Positions 37,285 through 48,760 of a stretch of DNA of 64,000 nt are shown piece after piece (the stretch's first letter is position 1; every line of letters starts with the position of its first letter). The notes under the pieces are model-generated. The model saw nothing but the letters and a program-made list of their open reading frames with translations. It did not search any database and was not told the origin of the DNA. Origin of the DNA: Streptomyces sp. YIM 121038 (GTDB lineage: Bacteria; Actinomycetota; Actinomycetes; Streptomycetales; Streptomycetaceae); contig NZ_CP030771.1 of assembly GCF_006088715.1 (NCBI RefSeq), positions 1,674,001 through 1,738,000 on the forward strand, read 5' to 3'. The translations under genes and the position numbers were made by a program.

Positions 37285-40200
37285 TCCCACTCCATGTCGG
37301 TGTCGTTCCAGTCCTGGAGAAGCCGCGCGCGTTCGGTGTCCGTGAGGACCGCCGCGCGGGCGTCGCCGTCCGCGTCGGCCGCCATGGCCTCGAGGACGGT
37401 CCGGTACATCCCGGCGAGGCGTTCCGCGTTGGCGCGGTTGAGGCCGGTGCTCACGGCGCGCAGCACGAGCCTGCCGGGGACGTTGGCGATCGACATCGTG
37501 AACTCGTTGGAGCTGTCGCCCGCGCCTGCCCGGACGTCCACGGAGCCGGTGTCGACCTGGTGGAAGTCCTGGTAGCGGAACATGATGTCGAACAGCCGCC
37601 CGCCGCCCGCGAGGCGCTGCACGGCCGGCAGCGGATACCGCCGGTGGCGGTACACCTCGGCCTCGCGGTCGAACACCTGCCGCACGAGGTCGCGCCAGGT
37701 GTCGGCGGTGCGGTCGTGGGCGAACGGCAGCGTGTTCAGGAACATGCCGTACACCCGCTCGGCGCCCGGGACTTCGGGGCGCGCGCTGTACAGGACGCCG
37801 GTGTGGAAGGCGTCCTCGTTGGTGACCGAGCCGAGCACCTTCAGGTGCGCGGCCAGCAGGACGGCCTTGAAGGACGTGCCGGTCTCCGTGGCGAGCGCGC
37901 GCAGCGCGGGCTCGATGTCACGGAACTCCACCGACAGCTTGAAGTCCTCCCGTTCGGCGGTCACGCCGTCGCCCCACTCGGGCGGCAGCGCGCACGGCGC
38001 GTGGCCGTCGACGACGAGCCGCCAGTAGTCCCGGTCCTGCGTGGAGTCCAGCGCCGCGAGTTCGGCGGCGACGAAGTCCGCGTACCGCACCGGCATCGGT
38101 TCCTCCGGCTCCGGTTCGGCGCCCTCGGCGAACGCGCGGTACGCGTTCAGCACCTCCATCAGGAGCGACTGCTGGCTCCAGCCCTCCGTGATGGCGTGGC
38201 AGTGCGTGAAGCCGAGGTGCCACGCCTCGTCGGACTCGACGAGCGCGGAGATCCGCAGGAGCGGCGGGCGCGAGACGTCGAACAGCTCGGCGCGTTCCCG
38301 CGCGATGTGTGCGCGCCGCCCTTCCTCGAACTCCTCGGGCGTCGTCCCGCGCAGATCGTGCACGGCGACCGTGGTGTCGGCCTCCTGGTGCACGAGTTGC
38401 AGGGGCATTTCGTACGTTTCCAGCGCGAAGGACGTCCGCAGCATCTCGTGCCGCGCGAGGACCGTCCGTGCGGCCCGGGTGAGCGCGTCGGCGTCGAACG
38501 GCCTGCCGTCCTTGATCCGGAACGTGGACGTGTTGTGGTACTTGTTCAGGCCGTCGTCGGAGAGCATTTCCAGGAGCATGCCGAGCTGGACCTGGGAGAG
38601 CGGGTAGGCGTCGGCGACGCCTGCGGGCAGGGCCTCGCGCACGCTCTGCGGTACGAGTGCGAACGGCTTGATGCCTTCCGGTTCGGGGGCGCTGCCGCCG
38701 GTTCCGAGCGCGGCGGCGAGACCCGCCACCGTCCGGTGCCGGAACACATCGCCCACGCCCGCTTCGAAGCCCTGCGCCCGCAACGCGCCCACCAAGGCGA
38801 TCGCCTTGATCGAGTGCCCGCCGAGGTCGAAGAAGCTCTCCTCCACACCGACCTTCTCCAGGCCCAGGACCTGCCCCCACACCTCGGCGATCCGCGCCTC
38901 GGCGTCGGAGCGCGGGGCGACATAGGTGTCGGCCACCGCCGCCGTCGCCTCGGGCAGGGCCCGCCGGTCGACCTTCCCGTTGGCCGTGAGCGGGATGGTC
39001 TCCAGCTCCACGAACACCGACGGCACCATGTACTCCGGCAGGACCTCACCGAGGGACTCGGCGAGCCCCTCGCTGTCCCCGACCACATAGCCGATGAGTC
39101 GCTGGTCGTCGGAGACGAGGACGGCGGCATCGGACACCGAGGCCTGGGCGACCAGCGCGGCACGGATCTCGCCCAGCTCGATGCGGTAGCCCCGGATCTT
39201 CACCTGGTCGTCGATGCGGCCCAGGAAGTCCACCGCACCATCGGCCCGCCACCGGACCAGGTCACCGGTCCGATACAGACGCTCACCCGGCCCCCCGAAC
39301 GGATCCGGAACGAACCGCTCAGCAGTCAGCCCAGGACGCCCGGCGTAACCGCGCGCGACACCCGCGCCTCCGACGTACAGCTCCCCCACGACCCCTACGG
39401 GTACGGGCTGGTGCTGTGCGTCGAGCACCCTCATGACCATGTTGGGGAGCGGCCGTCCGATGGGCACGACTCCGGTGAACTCCTCCTCCAGCGGGAACAC
39501 GCACGTCCCCACGGTCGCCTCGGTCGGACCGTACTCGTTGATGACCTGACCATCACCGAGCAACTGCCGCCACCGCTCCACCAGCTGACCCGGCAGCGCC
39601 TCACCGGCCACCACCACACGAGAAACGAGCGACTGAATCTCAGCATCACCCAACTGACCATCCAGCACTTCGAGATGACCAGGCGTCAGCTTGATGAACG
39701 CGAACGGACCCGCCGCCACCAACGCATCACCCAGCTCCGTCAACTCACCACCAAACAGCCACACCCGCTGCCCCGCCACCAACGGCGCCCACACATTCGG
39801 CACCACCAGATCGAACGCCACCGACGAGAACACCGGCGCACCACCCGAACCAGCAGCCGCCAGCTCCCGCTCCGCCCACTCCACATGATTCGCCAAACCC
39901 CGGTGCGTAACCTCCACACCCTTGGGCCGACCCGTCGAACCCGACGTGAACACCGTGTACGCCACAGCATCCAGATCGACCACGACCTCAGGCGCCCGCG
40001 CCGGATACGCCGACAGGTCCTCAGCCGTCAGCACCGTCGGTACGCCAGTGAACCTGTCGACATACGCGGCCGACGTCACGGCAGCCGTAACGCCGCCGTC
40101 CGCCACCATCGCCGCGATCCGCTCGGAGGGAAGTACCGGATCCATCGGCACATAACCCGCACCCGCACGCCACACACCCAACAACGCCACCATCAGCTCG

Positions 40201-43200
40201 ACGGACCGGTCAAGGAGCACCGCCACCGACGAACCCACACCGACCCCGTCGACACGCAGACGATGAGCCAGACGATTCGCCGCCGCATCCAACTCCGCGT
40301 ACGACAGCCGCTGTTCACCACACTCGACGGCCACAGCATCCGGAACACGAGCCACCTGCCGCGCCACCAACTCCGGCACCGACACCCCCGACACCACCGC
40401 GGCCGACTCCGAACCACCCCACGCACGCAGCACGCGCTCGCGCTCGCCGTCCGGGAGGAGGGTCGTCTCGGCGTCGCCGTCGGCGTCCGCGGCGATCGCT
40501 TCGAGGGCCGCGCGGTACATGGCGGCGAGGCGCGTGAGGTTCGCCCGGGTGACGGCGCTCGGGTCGACCGTGAGGAGCAGGCCGCTGGCGCGGGCCGCCA
40601 CGGCGAGGCCGAACTCGGTGGCTCCCTCGCCCATGCCGGAGTCGGCGTCGACGATGTCGCTGTCCGTCTGGGCGTCGCTCAGGTCGAGGTAGCTGAAGCG
40701 GACGTGCAGCAGGCGGGAGCCGTCGCCCAGTTCGCGCTGCATCACCGGCATCGGGAAGCGCCGGTGCGGCCAGAGGGCACCCTCCTGCTCGAAGACCTGG
40801 CCGATGAGCTCGCGCCAGGTGCGGGCGCCGCGGCGGTGGGCGAACGGCACGGTGTTGAGGTACATGCCGTAGACCCGTTCGGCGCCCACCGCTTCGGGGC
40901 GGCCGCTGCACACCAGGCCGGTGCTGAAGGCGTCCTCCGGCGTGAGCTGGCTCATCACCTTCAGGTGCGCGGCGTGCAGCACGGCCTTGAGCGAGGTGCC
41001 GGTCTCGCTGGCGCGGGCGCGCAGCGTCGGCGCCAGGTCGTCGAGCGGGACGCGCAGCGTGTGCGCGTCGCGTCCGGCGGCCTGCGGGTCGCCCAGGGCG
41101 GACGGCAGCTCGAACGTGCCGTGGCCGTCGATGACGTCACGCCAGTAGGCGCGGTCCTCCTCGGAGGCGAGGGAGGCGATCTCGGCGGCCACGAAGTCGG
41201 CGTACCGCACGTCGGGGGTGTCCGCCCGGGGAAGCTCCCCGTCGGCGCGCAGTGTCAGATAGCCCTCGACGATCTCGCTCAGCAGCGAGCGGTGGCTCCA
41301 GCCCTCGGTGATCGGGTGGCAGACGCTGACCGACAGCCACCAGGCCTCGTCGGACTCGACGAGCGCGGAGATCCGCAGGAGCGGCGCGCGGTCGAGGGCG
41401 AACGGCAGGGCGCGCTCGCTGACGATGTGCTCACGGCGGAAGGTCTCCTGCTCGTCCGCGTTCCGGTCGCGCAGATCGTGGACGGTGACCGGCAGTTCGG
41501 CGGCCGCGTGGATCAGTTGCAGCGGTGTCGAGTAGCCCTCCAGGTCGAAGGAGGCGCGCAGCATCTCGTGGCGTTCGACGACGGCGCGGCCCGCCGAGGC
41601 GAGCGCGGCGCGGTCGAAGGGGCGGCCGTCCTTGATCCGGAAGGTGGTGGTGTTGTGGTACCTGTTGCGGCCGTCGTCGGCCAGCATCTCCACCAGCATG
41701 CCGAGCTGGACCTGTGCCAGCGGGAACGCGTCGACGAGTCCGTCGGGCAGCCGATCCCGGTCGTCCGGGTCGAGCAGCGCGAACGGCTTGATGCCTTCCG
41801 GTTCGGGGGCGCTGCCGGTGCCGAGCGCGGCGGCGAGACCCGCCACCGTCCGGTGCCGGAACACATCGCCCACACCCGCTTCGAAGCCCTGCGCCCGCAG
41901 CGCTCCGACCAGGGCGATGGCCTTGATGGAATGCCCGCCGAGGTCGAAGAAGCTCTCCTCCACACCGACCTTCTCCAGGCCCAGGACCTGCCCCCACACC
42001 TCGGCGATCCGCGCCTCGGTCTCCGTACGCGGGGCGACATGGGCGTCCGTGTCGGTCGCGCCGGGGTCGGGCAGGGCCCTGCGGTCGGCCTTGCCGTTGG
42101 CCGTGAGCGGGATGGTCTCCAGCTCCACGAACACCGACGGCACCATGTACTCCGGCAGGACCTCGCCGAGGGACTCGGCGAGCCCCTCGCTGTCCCCGAC
42201 CACATAGCCGATGAGTCGCTGGTCGTCGGAGACGAGGACGGCGGCATCGGACACCGAGGCCTGCGCGACCAGCGCGGCACGGATCTCGCCCAGCTCGATG
42301 CGGTAGCCCCGGATCTTCACCTGGTCGTCGATGCGGCCCAGGAAGTCCACCGCACCATCGGCCCGCCACCGGGCCAGGTCACCGGTCCGATACAGACGCT
42401 CACCCGGCCCCCCGAACGGATCCGGAACGAACCGCTCAGCGGTCAGCCCAGGACGCCCGGCATATCCGCGTGCGACGCCCATGCCACCGACGAACAGCTC
42501 TCCGGTCACACCGACGGGGACCGGTCGCATCCCGCCGTCGAGCACGCGCATCACCATGTTGGGGAGGGGCCGTCCGATGGGCACGACTCCGGTGAACTCC
42601 TCCTCCAGCGGGAACACGCAGGTCCCCACGGTCGCCTCGGTCGGACCGTACTCGTTGATGACCTGACCATCACCGAGCAACTGCCGCCACCGCTCGACCA
42701 GCTGACCCGGCAGCGCCTCACCGGCCACCACCACACGAGAAACGAGCGACTGGATCTCAGCATCACCCAACTGACCATCCAGCACTTCGAGATGACCAGG
42801 CGTCAGCTTGATGAACGCGAACGGACCAGCCGCCACCAACGCATCACCCAGCTCCGTCAACTCACCACCAAACAGCCACACCCGCTGCCCCGCCACCAAC
42901 GGCGCCCACACATTCGGCACCACCAGATCGAACGCCACCGACGAGAACACCGGCGCACCACCCGAACCAGCAGCCGCCAGCTCCCGCTCCGCCCACTCCA
43001 CATGATTCGCCAAACCCCGATGCGTAACCTCCACACCCTTGGGCCGACCCGTCGAACCCGACGTGAACACCGTGTACGCCACAGCATCCAGATCGACCAC
43101 GACCTCAGGCGCCCGCGCCGGATACGCCGACAGATCCTCAGCCGTCAGCACCACCGGCACATCAACGAAACGATCCGCATACTCCGCCGACGTCACCGCG

Positions 43201-46200
43201 GCCGAAACGCCACCGTCCGCCACCATCGCCGCGATCCGCTCGGAGGGAAGTACCGGATCCATCGGCACATAACCCGCACCCGCACGCCACACACCCAACA
43301 ACGCCACCATCAGCTCAACCGAACGATCAAGCAGCACCGCCACCGACGAACCCACACCCACACCATCCGCACGCAGACGATGAGCCAGACGATTCGCCGC
43401 CACATCCAACTCCGCGTACGACAGCCGCCGCTCACCACACTCAACAGCCACAGCATCCGGAACACGAGCCACCTGCCGCGCCACCAACTCCGGCACCGAC
43501 ACCCCCGACACCACCGCGGCCGACTCCGCACCGCCCCACGCACGCAGCACGCGCTCGCGCTCGCCGCCGGGCAGGTAGTCGTGGAGGGCGTCGCCGTCCG
43601 CGTCGGCGGCCATCGCTTCCAGGACCGCGCGGTACATGGCCGCGAGGCGGTCGACGCCGGCGCGGGACATCACGTGGTTCTGGGCGGTGATGACCATGAA
43701 TCCGGCCCGGGTGGACACGCCGAGCGGGAACTCGGTGGGGCTGTCGTCGATGGTGGCCGGGTAGTCGATGACGTCCTGGTCGACCTGGCGGAAGTTCTGG
43801 TAGCTGAAGCGGACGTCGACCAGGCGCCCGGCGGCCCCGCTGTCGCGCTGCATGGCGCCGAGCGGGTAGCGGCGGTGCGGCCACAGCTCGATCTCCTGGT
43901 CGAAGACCTGCTGGACGAGGTCGCGCCAGGTGCGGGCGCCGCGGCGGAAGGGGAACGGGAGGGGGTTGAGGTAGACGCCGTGGACGCGGTCGGCGCCGAC
44001 GGCCTCGGGGCGGGCGTTGGTCACCAGGCCCGTGCGCAGGGTCGCCTCGGGCGTGAGCTGGCTCATCACCTTCAGGTGCGCCGCGTGCAGGACGCTCTTG
44101 ATCGGCACCTTCGCCGTGGCGGCGAGGGCGCGCAGGCCCTGCTCCACGTCGTGGTAGGGCACCCAGGCCCGGTGCAGTCCGCGCGGGGTGGTGGCGGGGT
44201 CGTCGCCCCAGCCCGCGGGCGGGTCGAACTTGGCGTGGCCGTCGATGATCCGCCGCCAGTAGTCGCGGTCCTCCTCGGAGGCGAGGGCCGTCAGCTCGGC
44301 CGCGACGAAGTCGGCGTAGCGCACGGCGGCCGGTTCCGGCTCGGCGGGCGGGACGCCGTCGCGCAGCGCGCGGTAGGTGGCGACTAGCTCCATCAGGAGC
44401 GAGTGGTGGCTCCAGCCCTCCAGGACCGCGTGGCACTCGGTGAGGGTGAGCCACCAGCTGCCGTCGTCGCGGGTGTGGCCGGTGAAGCGGACCAGCGGCG
44501 CCGCGGTGAGGTCGAAGAGCTCGGTCCGCTCGGCGGCCATGAACTGCCGCAGGTCGAGGTCGAGTTCCTCGGTGTCGAGCGCCCGTACGTCGCGGACGGC
44601 GACCGGGGAGTGGACCTCGCCGGGGGCGTGGACGAGCTGGAGGGGGACGGAGTAGCCCTCCAGGGCGAAGGAGGTGCGCAGGATCTCGTGGCGGCCGAGG
44701 ACGGTCCGCACGGCCCGGTCGAGGGCGCCCGGGTCGAGGGGCCGGTCGTCGAGGATCCGGAAGCAGGTCGAGTTGTGGTAGTGGTTGCGGCCGTCGTCGG
44801 CGAGCATCTCGACGACCATGCCGAGCTGGACCTGCGCCAGCGGGTAGGCGTCCACGACGCCGGACGGCAGCTTCGCCCGGTCCTCGGCGGACAGGAGCGC
44901 GAAGGGCTCGACGCCGGGCTCGGGCGCTGCGGGCGCCGGGCGGCCGGTGAGGAACTCGACGAGTTCGGCGGGGGTGCGGTGCGCGAAGACGTCGCGGACC
45001 GTCACGTCGTACGCGGCTTCGCGCAGGGCCCCGACGAGGGCCACGGCGCGCAGGGAGTCGCCGCCGAGGTCGAAGAAGTTGTCCTCCACGCCGACCTGGT
45101 CGACGCCGAGCACGTCGCGCCAGACGCCCGTCATCTCCTCCTCGGCCGCGGTGCGGGGCGCGACGTGCGCGCGCTCCACGGCGAGGGCCCCGCGGTCGGG
45201 TGCGGGCAGCGCGGCCTGGTCGAGCTTGCCGTTGACGGTCAGCGGGATCTTCGCGATGACGAGGAACGCGCTGGGCACCATGTACGCGGGCAGCGCCCGG
45301 GCCAGGAGGGCGCGCAGCTCGCTGGGCGCGGCGACGGCGTCGCTGGTGGGCACGGTGTAGGCGACCAGGCGCCGGTCGCCCGGCGTGTCCTCACGGACCA
45401 CGACGACGGCGTCCCGCACCCGGGGGTGCCCGGCGAGGAGGGCCTTGATCTCGCCGAGTTCGATGCGGTGGCCGCGGATCTTGACCTGGTGGTCGATGCG
45501 GCCGAGGTAGTCGAGGGTGCCGTCGGGGCGGTAGCGGGCGAGGTCGCCGCTGCGGTAGAGACGGGAGCCGGGCGGCCCGTACGGGTCGGGCACGAAGCGC
45601 TCGGCGGTCAGGCGCGGGCGGCCGAGGTACATGCGGGCGACGCCGGGGCCGCCGACGTGGATCTCGCCGGGCACGCCGACGGGCACGAGCTCGCCCTGCG
45701 CGTCGCGGAGCTGCACCCTGAGGTCGGGCAGCGGCACGCCCACCGGGTTGCCCGCGTCGGAGGCGATGTCGGCCTCGGTGACGCGGTGGTAGGTGGTGTG
45801 CACGGTGGTCTCGGTGATGCCGTACATGTTGATGAGCTGGGTGCGGTCCAGGTCGCGCCGGGCCGTCCAGGGGGCGAGGCCGGGCACGTCGAGGCGCTCG
45901 CCGCCGAACGTGACGACGCGCAGGGCGAGTTCGTCGATCAGCGGATGCCCGTCACCGGCCAGGGAGACCAGGCTGCGGAACGCGGACGGCGTCTGGTTCA
46001 GGACGGTGACGCGCTGCTCGGCGAGCAGGGCGAGGAAGTCCTCCGGGGAGCGCGCGGTCTCCGCGTCCACGACGACGAGCCGCCCGCCGTACAGCAGGGC
46101 GCCCCACATCTCCCACACCGACATGTCGAAGGCGTACGAGTGGAAGAGCGTCCAGGTGTCGCGGTCGTCGAAGCCGTAGTACCGCTCGGTGCTCGTGAAC

Positions 46201-48239
46201 AGGCGCAGGACGTTGGCGTGCGTCAGGCCCACGCCCTTGGGGCGGCCGGTGGAGCCGGAGGTGTAGATGGTGTAGATCAGGTCGTCGGGGGTGACGCCGG
46301 AGTCCGGGTTCGTGTCGGGCGCGGCCGCGAGGGCGGCTGTGTCCTCGTCGTTCTCGTCGCCGTCGAGGACGACGAGCCGTCCCGTGTGCGCGCCGCGCAG
46401 ATGCTCGGCGCGCGCCCGCGAGGTCAGGACGATCTCGGCGCCCGCGTCCTTGAGGGTGTACGCGATGCGGTCGGCGGGGTGCTCCGGGTCGAGCGGCAGA
46501 TAGCCGGCGCCGGACTTGAGCACGCCGATGAGGGCGGGCAGCAGGTCGACGCCGCGGTCGAGGCTGATGCCCACCAGGTCGTCGACTCCGGCGCCCAGCC
46601 GGCGCAGGTGGTGGGCGATGCGGTTGGCGCGGGCGTTGAGTTCCCCGTACGTCAGGCGCTGCGCGCCGCACACCAGGGCGACGGCGTCCGGGGCCGCCGC
46701 GGCCCGCTCCTCGAAGACCTCGTGGGCGCAGGCGGCGGGCGCCGGGAGCGTCTCGGCGGGCGGCACGAGCACGGCCAGGTCGGCGGTGTCGAGCAGCTCC
46801 AGGCGGGACAGCGGCAGGCCGGGGGCTTCGGCGGCGGCTTCGAGGAGGCGCACGTAGTGGCGGGCCAGGCGTTCGGCCGTGGCCCTGTCGTACAGGGCGG
46901 TGCTGAACTCCAGGGTGCCGCGCACGCCGCCGTCGGGGCGCTCGCCGAGCTGGAGGGTGAGGTCGAAGCGGGAGACGCGGCTGGTGGCGCGCAGCGGCTC
47001 GGCTGCGACGCCGGGCAGCCGGAAGGAGCCGGTGCGCTCCTGGTGCAGGGTGAAGGCGACCTGGCACAGCGGGGTGCGGGACAGGTCGCGCTCCGGCTGG
47101 AGGTCGTCGACGAGCCGGGCGAAGGGCACTTCCTGGTGGTCGAAGGCGTCCAGGGTGGTGGCGCGGGCCTGCTCGACGAGGTCGGTGAAGGCCGGGTCGC
47201 CGCTCCACCGGCCGCGCAGCACCAGGGTGTTGATGCCGTAGCCGATGAGCTGCTCCAGCTCGGGTCTGCCGCGCCCGGACACGACGGTGCCGACGGGGAC
47301 GTCGGTGCGGCCGGTGTAGCGGGAGAGCAGCGCCTGGTAGCCCGCGAGCAGGGTGTGGAAGAGCGTGGCGCCACGGCCGGTGCCGAGGTCGCGCAGGCGG
47401 GCGGTCAGCTCCGGCGAGAGCGCGACGGGCACCGCGTCGCCGTCCCAGGAGCGGGTCGCGGGGCGCGGCCGGTCGGTGGGCACCTCCAGGGCCGTGAGCC
47501 CCTCCAGCTGGGTGCGCCAGTACGCGAGGTGCCGGTCGAGCGCGCCGTCGGCGAGCCGGGAGCGCTGCCAGGCGGCGTAGTCGGCGTACTGCACCGGCAG
47601 CGGAGCGAGCGGCGACGGCTGCCCGGCGGCGAACGCCTCGTACAGGGCGGAGAGTTCGCCGAGGAACTGGCCGACGGACCACTCGTCGCACGCCACGTGG
47701 TGGAAGACGACGACGAGGATGTGGTCCTCGGCGGCGACGCGGACGAGGCGGGCCCGCACCGGGCCGCCGCGCTCCAGGTCGAAGGGCCTGCCGGGCTCGG
47801 CCTCGGCGAGCGCGAGGGCGCGCCGCTCGCGCTCGGCGGGGTCGCCGAACGCGCTGACGTCGTCGGTGGGCAGGTCGAACAGGCCCGGCTCGTCGATGAC
47901 CTGGACGGGCTCGGTGCCGTCCAGGCGGTAGCGGGTGCGCAGGATCTCGTGCCGGGCCACGACCGCCGTCAGGCCGCGGCACAGCACGTCCGGGTCCAGG
48001 GGACCGCGCAGGCGCAGCGCCACCGGGACGCTGTACTCCCAGCTGTCCGGGTCGAGGCGGCTGAGGAACCACATCTGCTGCTGACCGTGGGAGAGGGCGA
48101 GGGGGCCCTCGCGGTCGGCACGGGCCACCGCGGCGCGCCGTCCGCCGCGGGCTCCGGCGAGCCTGGCGCGCACCAGCTCCTCGCGCTTGTCCTGGGCCGC
48201 ACCGGCCCCTTGGCCCGTCCGATTTCCGCCAGTGCTCAT
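37281..48239 (-). CDS. NRPS-2: four-condensation, three-module synthetase (C-A-T-C-A-T-C-A-T-C)
   Basis: Encodes 3652 residues from ATG 48239 (GGGAGGAG upstream). C1 has HHVACDE (about 181). A1 has code D-M-W-N-V-F-M-V-H-K, closest to Thr (DFWNIGMVHK). T1 Ser is near 1058. C2, C3 and C4 (about 1110-1530, 2150-2570, 3190-3610) carry CHAVLEG, CHPITEG and CHAITEG in place of HHxxxDG. A2 and A3 are nearly identical to each other and to NRPS-1 A2, with code D-L-P-K-V-A-E-V-G-K, close to Asn (DLTKLGEVGK). T2 and T3 read FDLGGHS. No epimerisation domain is present. The protein ends with C4, which must accept the residue loaded on NRPS-3. Codes were read by eye. Confidence 0.95.
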   Translation of the reverse strand: MSTGGNRTGQGAGAAQDKREELVRARLAGARGGRRAAVARADREGPLALSHGQQQMWFLSRLDPDSWEYSVPVALRLRGPLDPDVLCRGLTAVVARHEILRTRYRLDGTEPVQVIDEPGLFDLPTDDVSAFGDPAERERRALALAEAEPGRPFDLERGGPVRARLVRVAAEDHILVVVFHHVACDEWSVGQFLGELSALYEAFAAGQPSPLAPLPVQYADYAAWQRSRLADGALDRHLAYWRTQLEGLTALEVPTDRPRPATRSWDGDAVPVALSPELTARLRDLGTGRGATLFHTLLAGYQALLSRYTGRTDVPVGTVVSGRGRPELEQLIGYGINTLVLRGRWSGDPAFTDLVEQARATTLDAFDHQEVPFARLVDDLQPERDLSRTPLCQVAFTLHQERTGSFRLPGVAAEPLRATSRVSRFDLTLQLGERPDGGVRGTLEFSTALYDRATAERLARHYVRLLEAAAEAPGLPLSRLELLDTADLAVLVPPAETLPAPAACAHEVFEERAAAAPDAVALVCGAQRLTYGELNARANRIAHHLRRLGAGVDDLVGISLDRGVDLLPALIGVLKSGAGYLPLDPEHPADRIAYTLKDAGAEIVLTSRARAEHLRGAHTGRLVVLDGDENDEDTAALAAAPDTNPDSGVTPDDLIYTIYTSGSTGRPKGVGLTHANVLRLFTSTERYYGFDDRDTWTLFHSYAFDMSVWEMWGALLYGGRLVVVDAETARSPEDFLALLAEQRVTVLNQTPSAFRSLVSLAGDGHPLIDELALRVVTFGGERLDVPGLAPWTARRDLDRTQLINMYGITETTVHTTYHRVTEADIASDAGNPVGVPLPDLRVQLRDAQGELVPVGVPGEIHVGGPGVARMYLGRPRLTAERFVPDPYGPPGSRLYRSGDLARYRPDGTLDYLGRIDHQVKIRGHRIELGEIKALLAGHPRVRDAVVVVREDTPGDRRLVAYTVPTSDAVAAPSELRALLARALPAYMVPSAFLVIAKIPLTVNGKLDQAALPAPDRGALAVERAHVAPRTAAEEEMTGVWRDVLGVDQVGVEDNFFDLGGDSLRAVALVGALREAAYDVTVRDVFAHRTPAELVEFLTGRPAPAAPEPGVEPFALLSAEDRAKLPSGVVDAYPLAQVQLGMVVEMLADDGRNHYHNSTCFRILDDRPLDPGALDRAVRTVLGRHEILRTSFALEGYSVPLQLVHAPGEVHSPVAVRDVRALDTEELDLDLRQFMAAERTELFDLTAAPLVRFTGHTRDDGSWWLTLTECHAVLEGWSHHSLLMELVATYRALRDGVPPAEPEPAAVRYADFVAAELTALASEEDRDYWRRIIDGHAKFDPPAGWGDDPATTPRGLHRAWVPYHDVEQGLRALAATAKVPIKSVLHAAHLKVMSQLTPEATLRTGLVTNARPEAVGADRVHGVYLNPLPFPFRRGARTWRDLVQQVFDQEIELWPHRRYPLGAMQRDSGAAGRLVDVRFSYQNFRQVDQDVIDYPATIDDSPTEFPLGVSTRAGFMVITAQNHVMSRAGVDRLAAMYRAVLEAMAADADGDALHDYLPGGERERVLRAWGGAESAAVVSGVSVPELVARQVARVPDAVAVECGERRLSYAELDVAANRLAHRLRADGVGVGSSVAVLLDRSVELMVALLGVWRAGAGYVPMDPVLPSERIAAMVADGGVSAAVTSAEYADRFVDVPVVLTAEDLSAYPARAPEVVVDLDAVAYTVFTSGSTGRPKGVEVTHRGLANHVEWAERELAAAGSGGAPVFSSVAFDLVVPNVWAPLVAGQRVWLFGGELTELGDALVAAGPFAFIKLTPGHLEVLDGQLGDAEIQSLVSRVVVAGEALPGQLVERWRQLLGDGQVINEYGPTEATVGTCVFPLEEEFTGVVPIGRPLPNMVMRVLDGGMRPVPVGVTGELFVGGMGVARGYAGRPGLTAERFVPDPFGGPGERLYRTGDLARWRADGAVDFLGRIDDQVKIRGYRIELGEIRAALVAQASVSDAAVLVSDDQRLIGYVVGDSEGLAESLGEVLPEYMVPSVFVELETIPLTANGKADRRALPDPGATDTDAHVAPRTETEARIAEVWGQVLGLEKVGVEESFFDLGGHSIKAIALVGALRAQGFEAGVGDVFRHRTVAGLAAALGTGSAPEPEGIKPFALLDPDDRDRLPDGLVDAFPLAQVQLGMLVEMLADDGRNRYHNTTTFRIKDGRPFDRAALASAGRAVVERHEMLRASFDLEGYSTPLQLIHAAAELPVTVHDLRDRNADEQETFRREHIVSERALPFALDRAPLLRISALVESDEAWWLSVSVCHPITEGWSHRSLLSEIVEGYLTLRADGELPRADTPDVRYADFVAAEIASLASEEDRAYWRDVIDGHGTFELPSALGDPQAAGRDAHTLRVPLDDLAPTLRARASETGTSLKAVLHAAHLKVMSQLTPEDAFSTGLVCSGRPEAVGAERVYGMYLNTVPFAHRRGARTWRELIGQVFEQEGALWPHRRFPMPVMQRELGDGSRLLHVRFSYLDLSDAQTDSDIVDADSGMGEGATEFGLAVAARASGLLLTVDPSAVTRANLTRLAAMYRAALEAIAADADGDAETTLLPDGERERVLRAWGGSESAAVVSGVSVPELVARQVARVPDAVAVECGEQRLSYAELDAAANRLAHRLRVDGVGVGSSVAVLLDRSVELMVALLGVWRAGAGYVPMDPVLPSERIAAMVADGGVTAAVTSAAYVDRFTGVPTVLTAEDLSAYPARAPEVVVDLDAVAYTVFTSGSTGRPKGVEVTHRGLANHVEWAERELAAAGSGGAPVFSSVAFDLVVPNVWAPLVAGQRVWLFGGELTELGDALVAAGPFAFIKLTPGHLEVLDGQLGDAEIQSLVSRVVVAGEALPGQLVERWRQLLGDGQVINEYGPTEATVGTCVFPLEEEFTGVVPIGRPLPNMVMRVLDAQHQPVPVGVVGELYVGGAGVARGYAGRPGLTAERFVPDPFGGPGERLYRTGDLVRWRADGAVDFLGRIDDQVKIRGYRIELGEIRAALVAQASVSDAAVLVSDDQRLIGYVVGDSEGLAESLGEVLPEYMVPSVFVELETIPLTANGKVDRRALPEATAAVADTYVAPRSDAEARIAEVWGQVLGLEKVGVEESFFDLGGHSIKAIALVGALRAQGFEAGVGDVFRHRTVAGLAAALGTGGSAPEPEGIKPFALVPQSVREALPAGVADAYPLSQVQLGMLLEMLSDDGLNKYHNTSTFRIKDGRPFDADALTRAARTVLARHEMLRTSFALETYEMPLQLVHQEADTTVAVHDLRGTTPEEFEEGRRAHIARERAELFDVSRPPLLRISALVESDEAWHLGFTHCHAITEGWSQQSLLMEVLNAYRAFAEGAEPEPEEPMPVRYADFVAAELAALDSTQDRDYWRLVVDGHAPCALPPEWGDGVTAEREDFKLSVEFRDIEPALRALATETGTSFKAVLLAAHLKVLGSVTNEDAFHTGVLYSARPEVPGAERVYGMFLNTLPFAHDRTADTWRDLVRQVFDREAEVYRHRRYPLPAVQRLAGGGRLFDIMFRYQDFHQVDTGSVDVRAGAGDSSNEFTMSIANVPGRLVLRAVSTGLNRANAERLAGMYRTVLEAMAADADGDARAAVLTDTERARLLQDWNDTDMEWE
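38661..40446 (-). repeat. Near-identical NRPS A-T segment, copy 1
   Basis: This segment, covering A3 and T3 of NRPS-2, is nearly identical in DNA to 41781-43563, offset 3120 bp (one module). Long stretches, for example around 39690-39990, are base-for-base the same. They use more T- and A-ending codons on the coding strand than the flanking C domains, indicating recent duplication or gene conversion. Confidence 0.85.
41781..43563 (-). repeat. Near-identical NRPS A-T segment, copy 2
   Basis: Covers A2 and T2 of NRPS-2. It differs from copy 1 in scattered short patches (for example the region coding [12 protein letters not shown] versus [12 protein letters not shown]) and one codon insertion. 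Such mosaic differences are typical of partial conversion. Confidence 0.85.
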
Positions 48240-48304
48240 GCTGAGCGCTCCTCCCGACCTTTCACGTGATGCGTCCGTGCGTTGCCGCGAACCTGCTGGG
48301 TGTG

Positions 48305-48322
48305 GCGCCCCGGCCGGGGCGC
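48305..48322. promoter_or_regulatory. 18-bp perfect palindrome between mbtH and NRPS-2
   Basis: GCGCCCCGGCCGGGGCGC lies six bases after the mbtH stop and 66 bases before the NRPS-2 start. In RNA it makes a stem that could act as an attenuator or processing/stability element and let mbtH be made in excess over the giant synthetase. Confidence 0.55.
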
Positions 48323-48327
48323 GGATG

Positions 48328-48543
48328 TCAGGTGCCCGCCTGCTCCATGCGGCGGCGCAGGCTCGCCGGGCGCATGTCGGTCCAGACGGTGTCGATCCGG
48401 TCCAGGCACTCCTGGCGGGTGCCCTCGGTGCCCTCGGCGTGCCAGCCGGCGGGCGGCTCGCGGTCGGCGGCCCAGATCGAGTACTGCTCCTCGTCGTTGC
48501 GGACGACGCGGTAGAGGCGGTCGTCGTTGAGGTCGTCGGCCAT
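48328..48543 (-). CDS. MbtH-like protein (adenylation-domain chaperone)
   Basis: Encodes 71 residues, the family size. It shows the conserved Trp pattern [21 protein letters not shown] (in parts) and [10 protein letters not shown]. MbtH-like proteins bind A domains and are often needed for their activity or solubility. It is the first gene of the NRPS-2/NRPS-3 group, behind a separate promoter. It may serve the A domains of all three synthetases. Confidence 0.97.
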   Translation of the reverse strand: MADDLNDDRLYRVVRNDEEQYSIWAADREPPAGWHAEGTEGTRQECLDRIDTVWTDMRPASLRRRMEQAGT

Positions 48544-48562
48544 GTCGGCGTCCCTTCGAAAG

Positions 48563-48600
48563 CCGGGGCGTGCCCGGGGGAAAGCCGGGGCAAGCCCCGG
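48563..48600 (-). promoter_or_regulatory. Two small hairpins in the mbtH leader
   Basis: CCGGG-gcgtg-CCCGG near 48563-48577 and CCGGGG-caag-CCCCGG at 48585-48600 would form in the 5' leader of the mbtH transcript. Confidence 0.4.
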
Positions 48601-48631
48601 GGATCGTTACGTCCTCAGCTTCCGGCGGGCA

Positions 48632-48657
48632 CCTATATGCGGCCTCTACGCAGACAA
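48632..48657 (-). promoter_or_regulatory. Putative promoter for mbtH-NRPS-2-NRPS-3
   Basis: On the minus strand TTGTCT (48657-48652) and TATAGG (48637-48632) stand 14 bp apart (16 if TAGGTG is used as the -10), in a local AT-rich patch. The spacing is short, as in activator-dependent promoters. It lies between the terminator at 48693 and mbtH. Confidence 0.45.
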
Positions 48658-48692
48658 CACGGCGAGCGCGCCGCTCGGGCGCGCGCGGACAG

Positions 48693-48736
48693 CACGCGGC
48701 CCGGTCCCGCCGGGGCGATGGGGACCGGGCCGCGTG
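48693..48736. terminator. 16-bp stem terminator after the ABC permease gene
   Basis: CACGCGGCCCGGTCCC pairs perfectly with GGGACCGGGCCGCGTG around a loop GCCGGGGCGAT (plus one G). It is 25 bp past the permease stop and separates the exporter group from the mbtH group. Confidence 0.85.
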
Positions 48737-48760
48737 ATCTTCGGGGCGGGCGCGAACCGC

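Noticed and set aside
37560..44387. A very long open frame on the plus strand opposite NRPS-2
   Set aside because: It is the antisense of a clear NRPS with all core motifs on the minus strand. Its product is repetitive Arg/His/Gly-rich text without domains, the usual mirror of GC-rich coding DNA.
37281..48239. The odd C domains of NRPS-2 as epimerisation domains
   Set aside because: They lie before A domains, or at the C-terminus facing an A-T protein, where condensation is needed, and they keep the EGWS context rather than the E-domain pattern. I see no epimerisation domain in the window.
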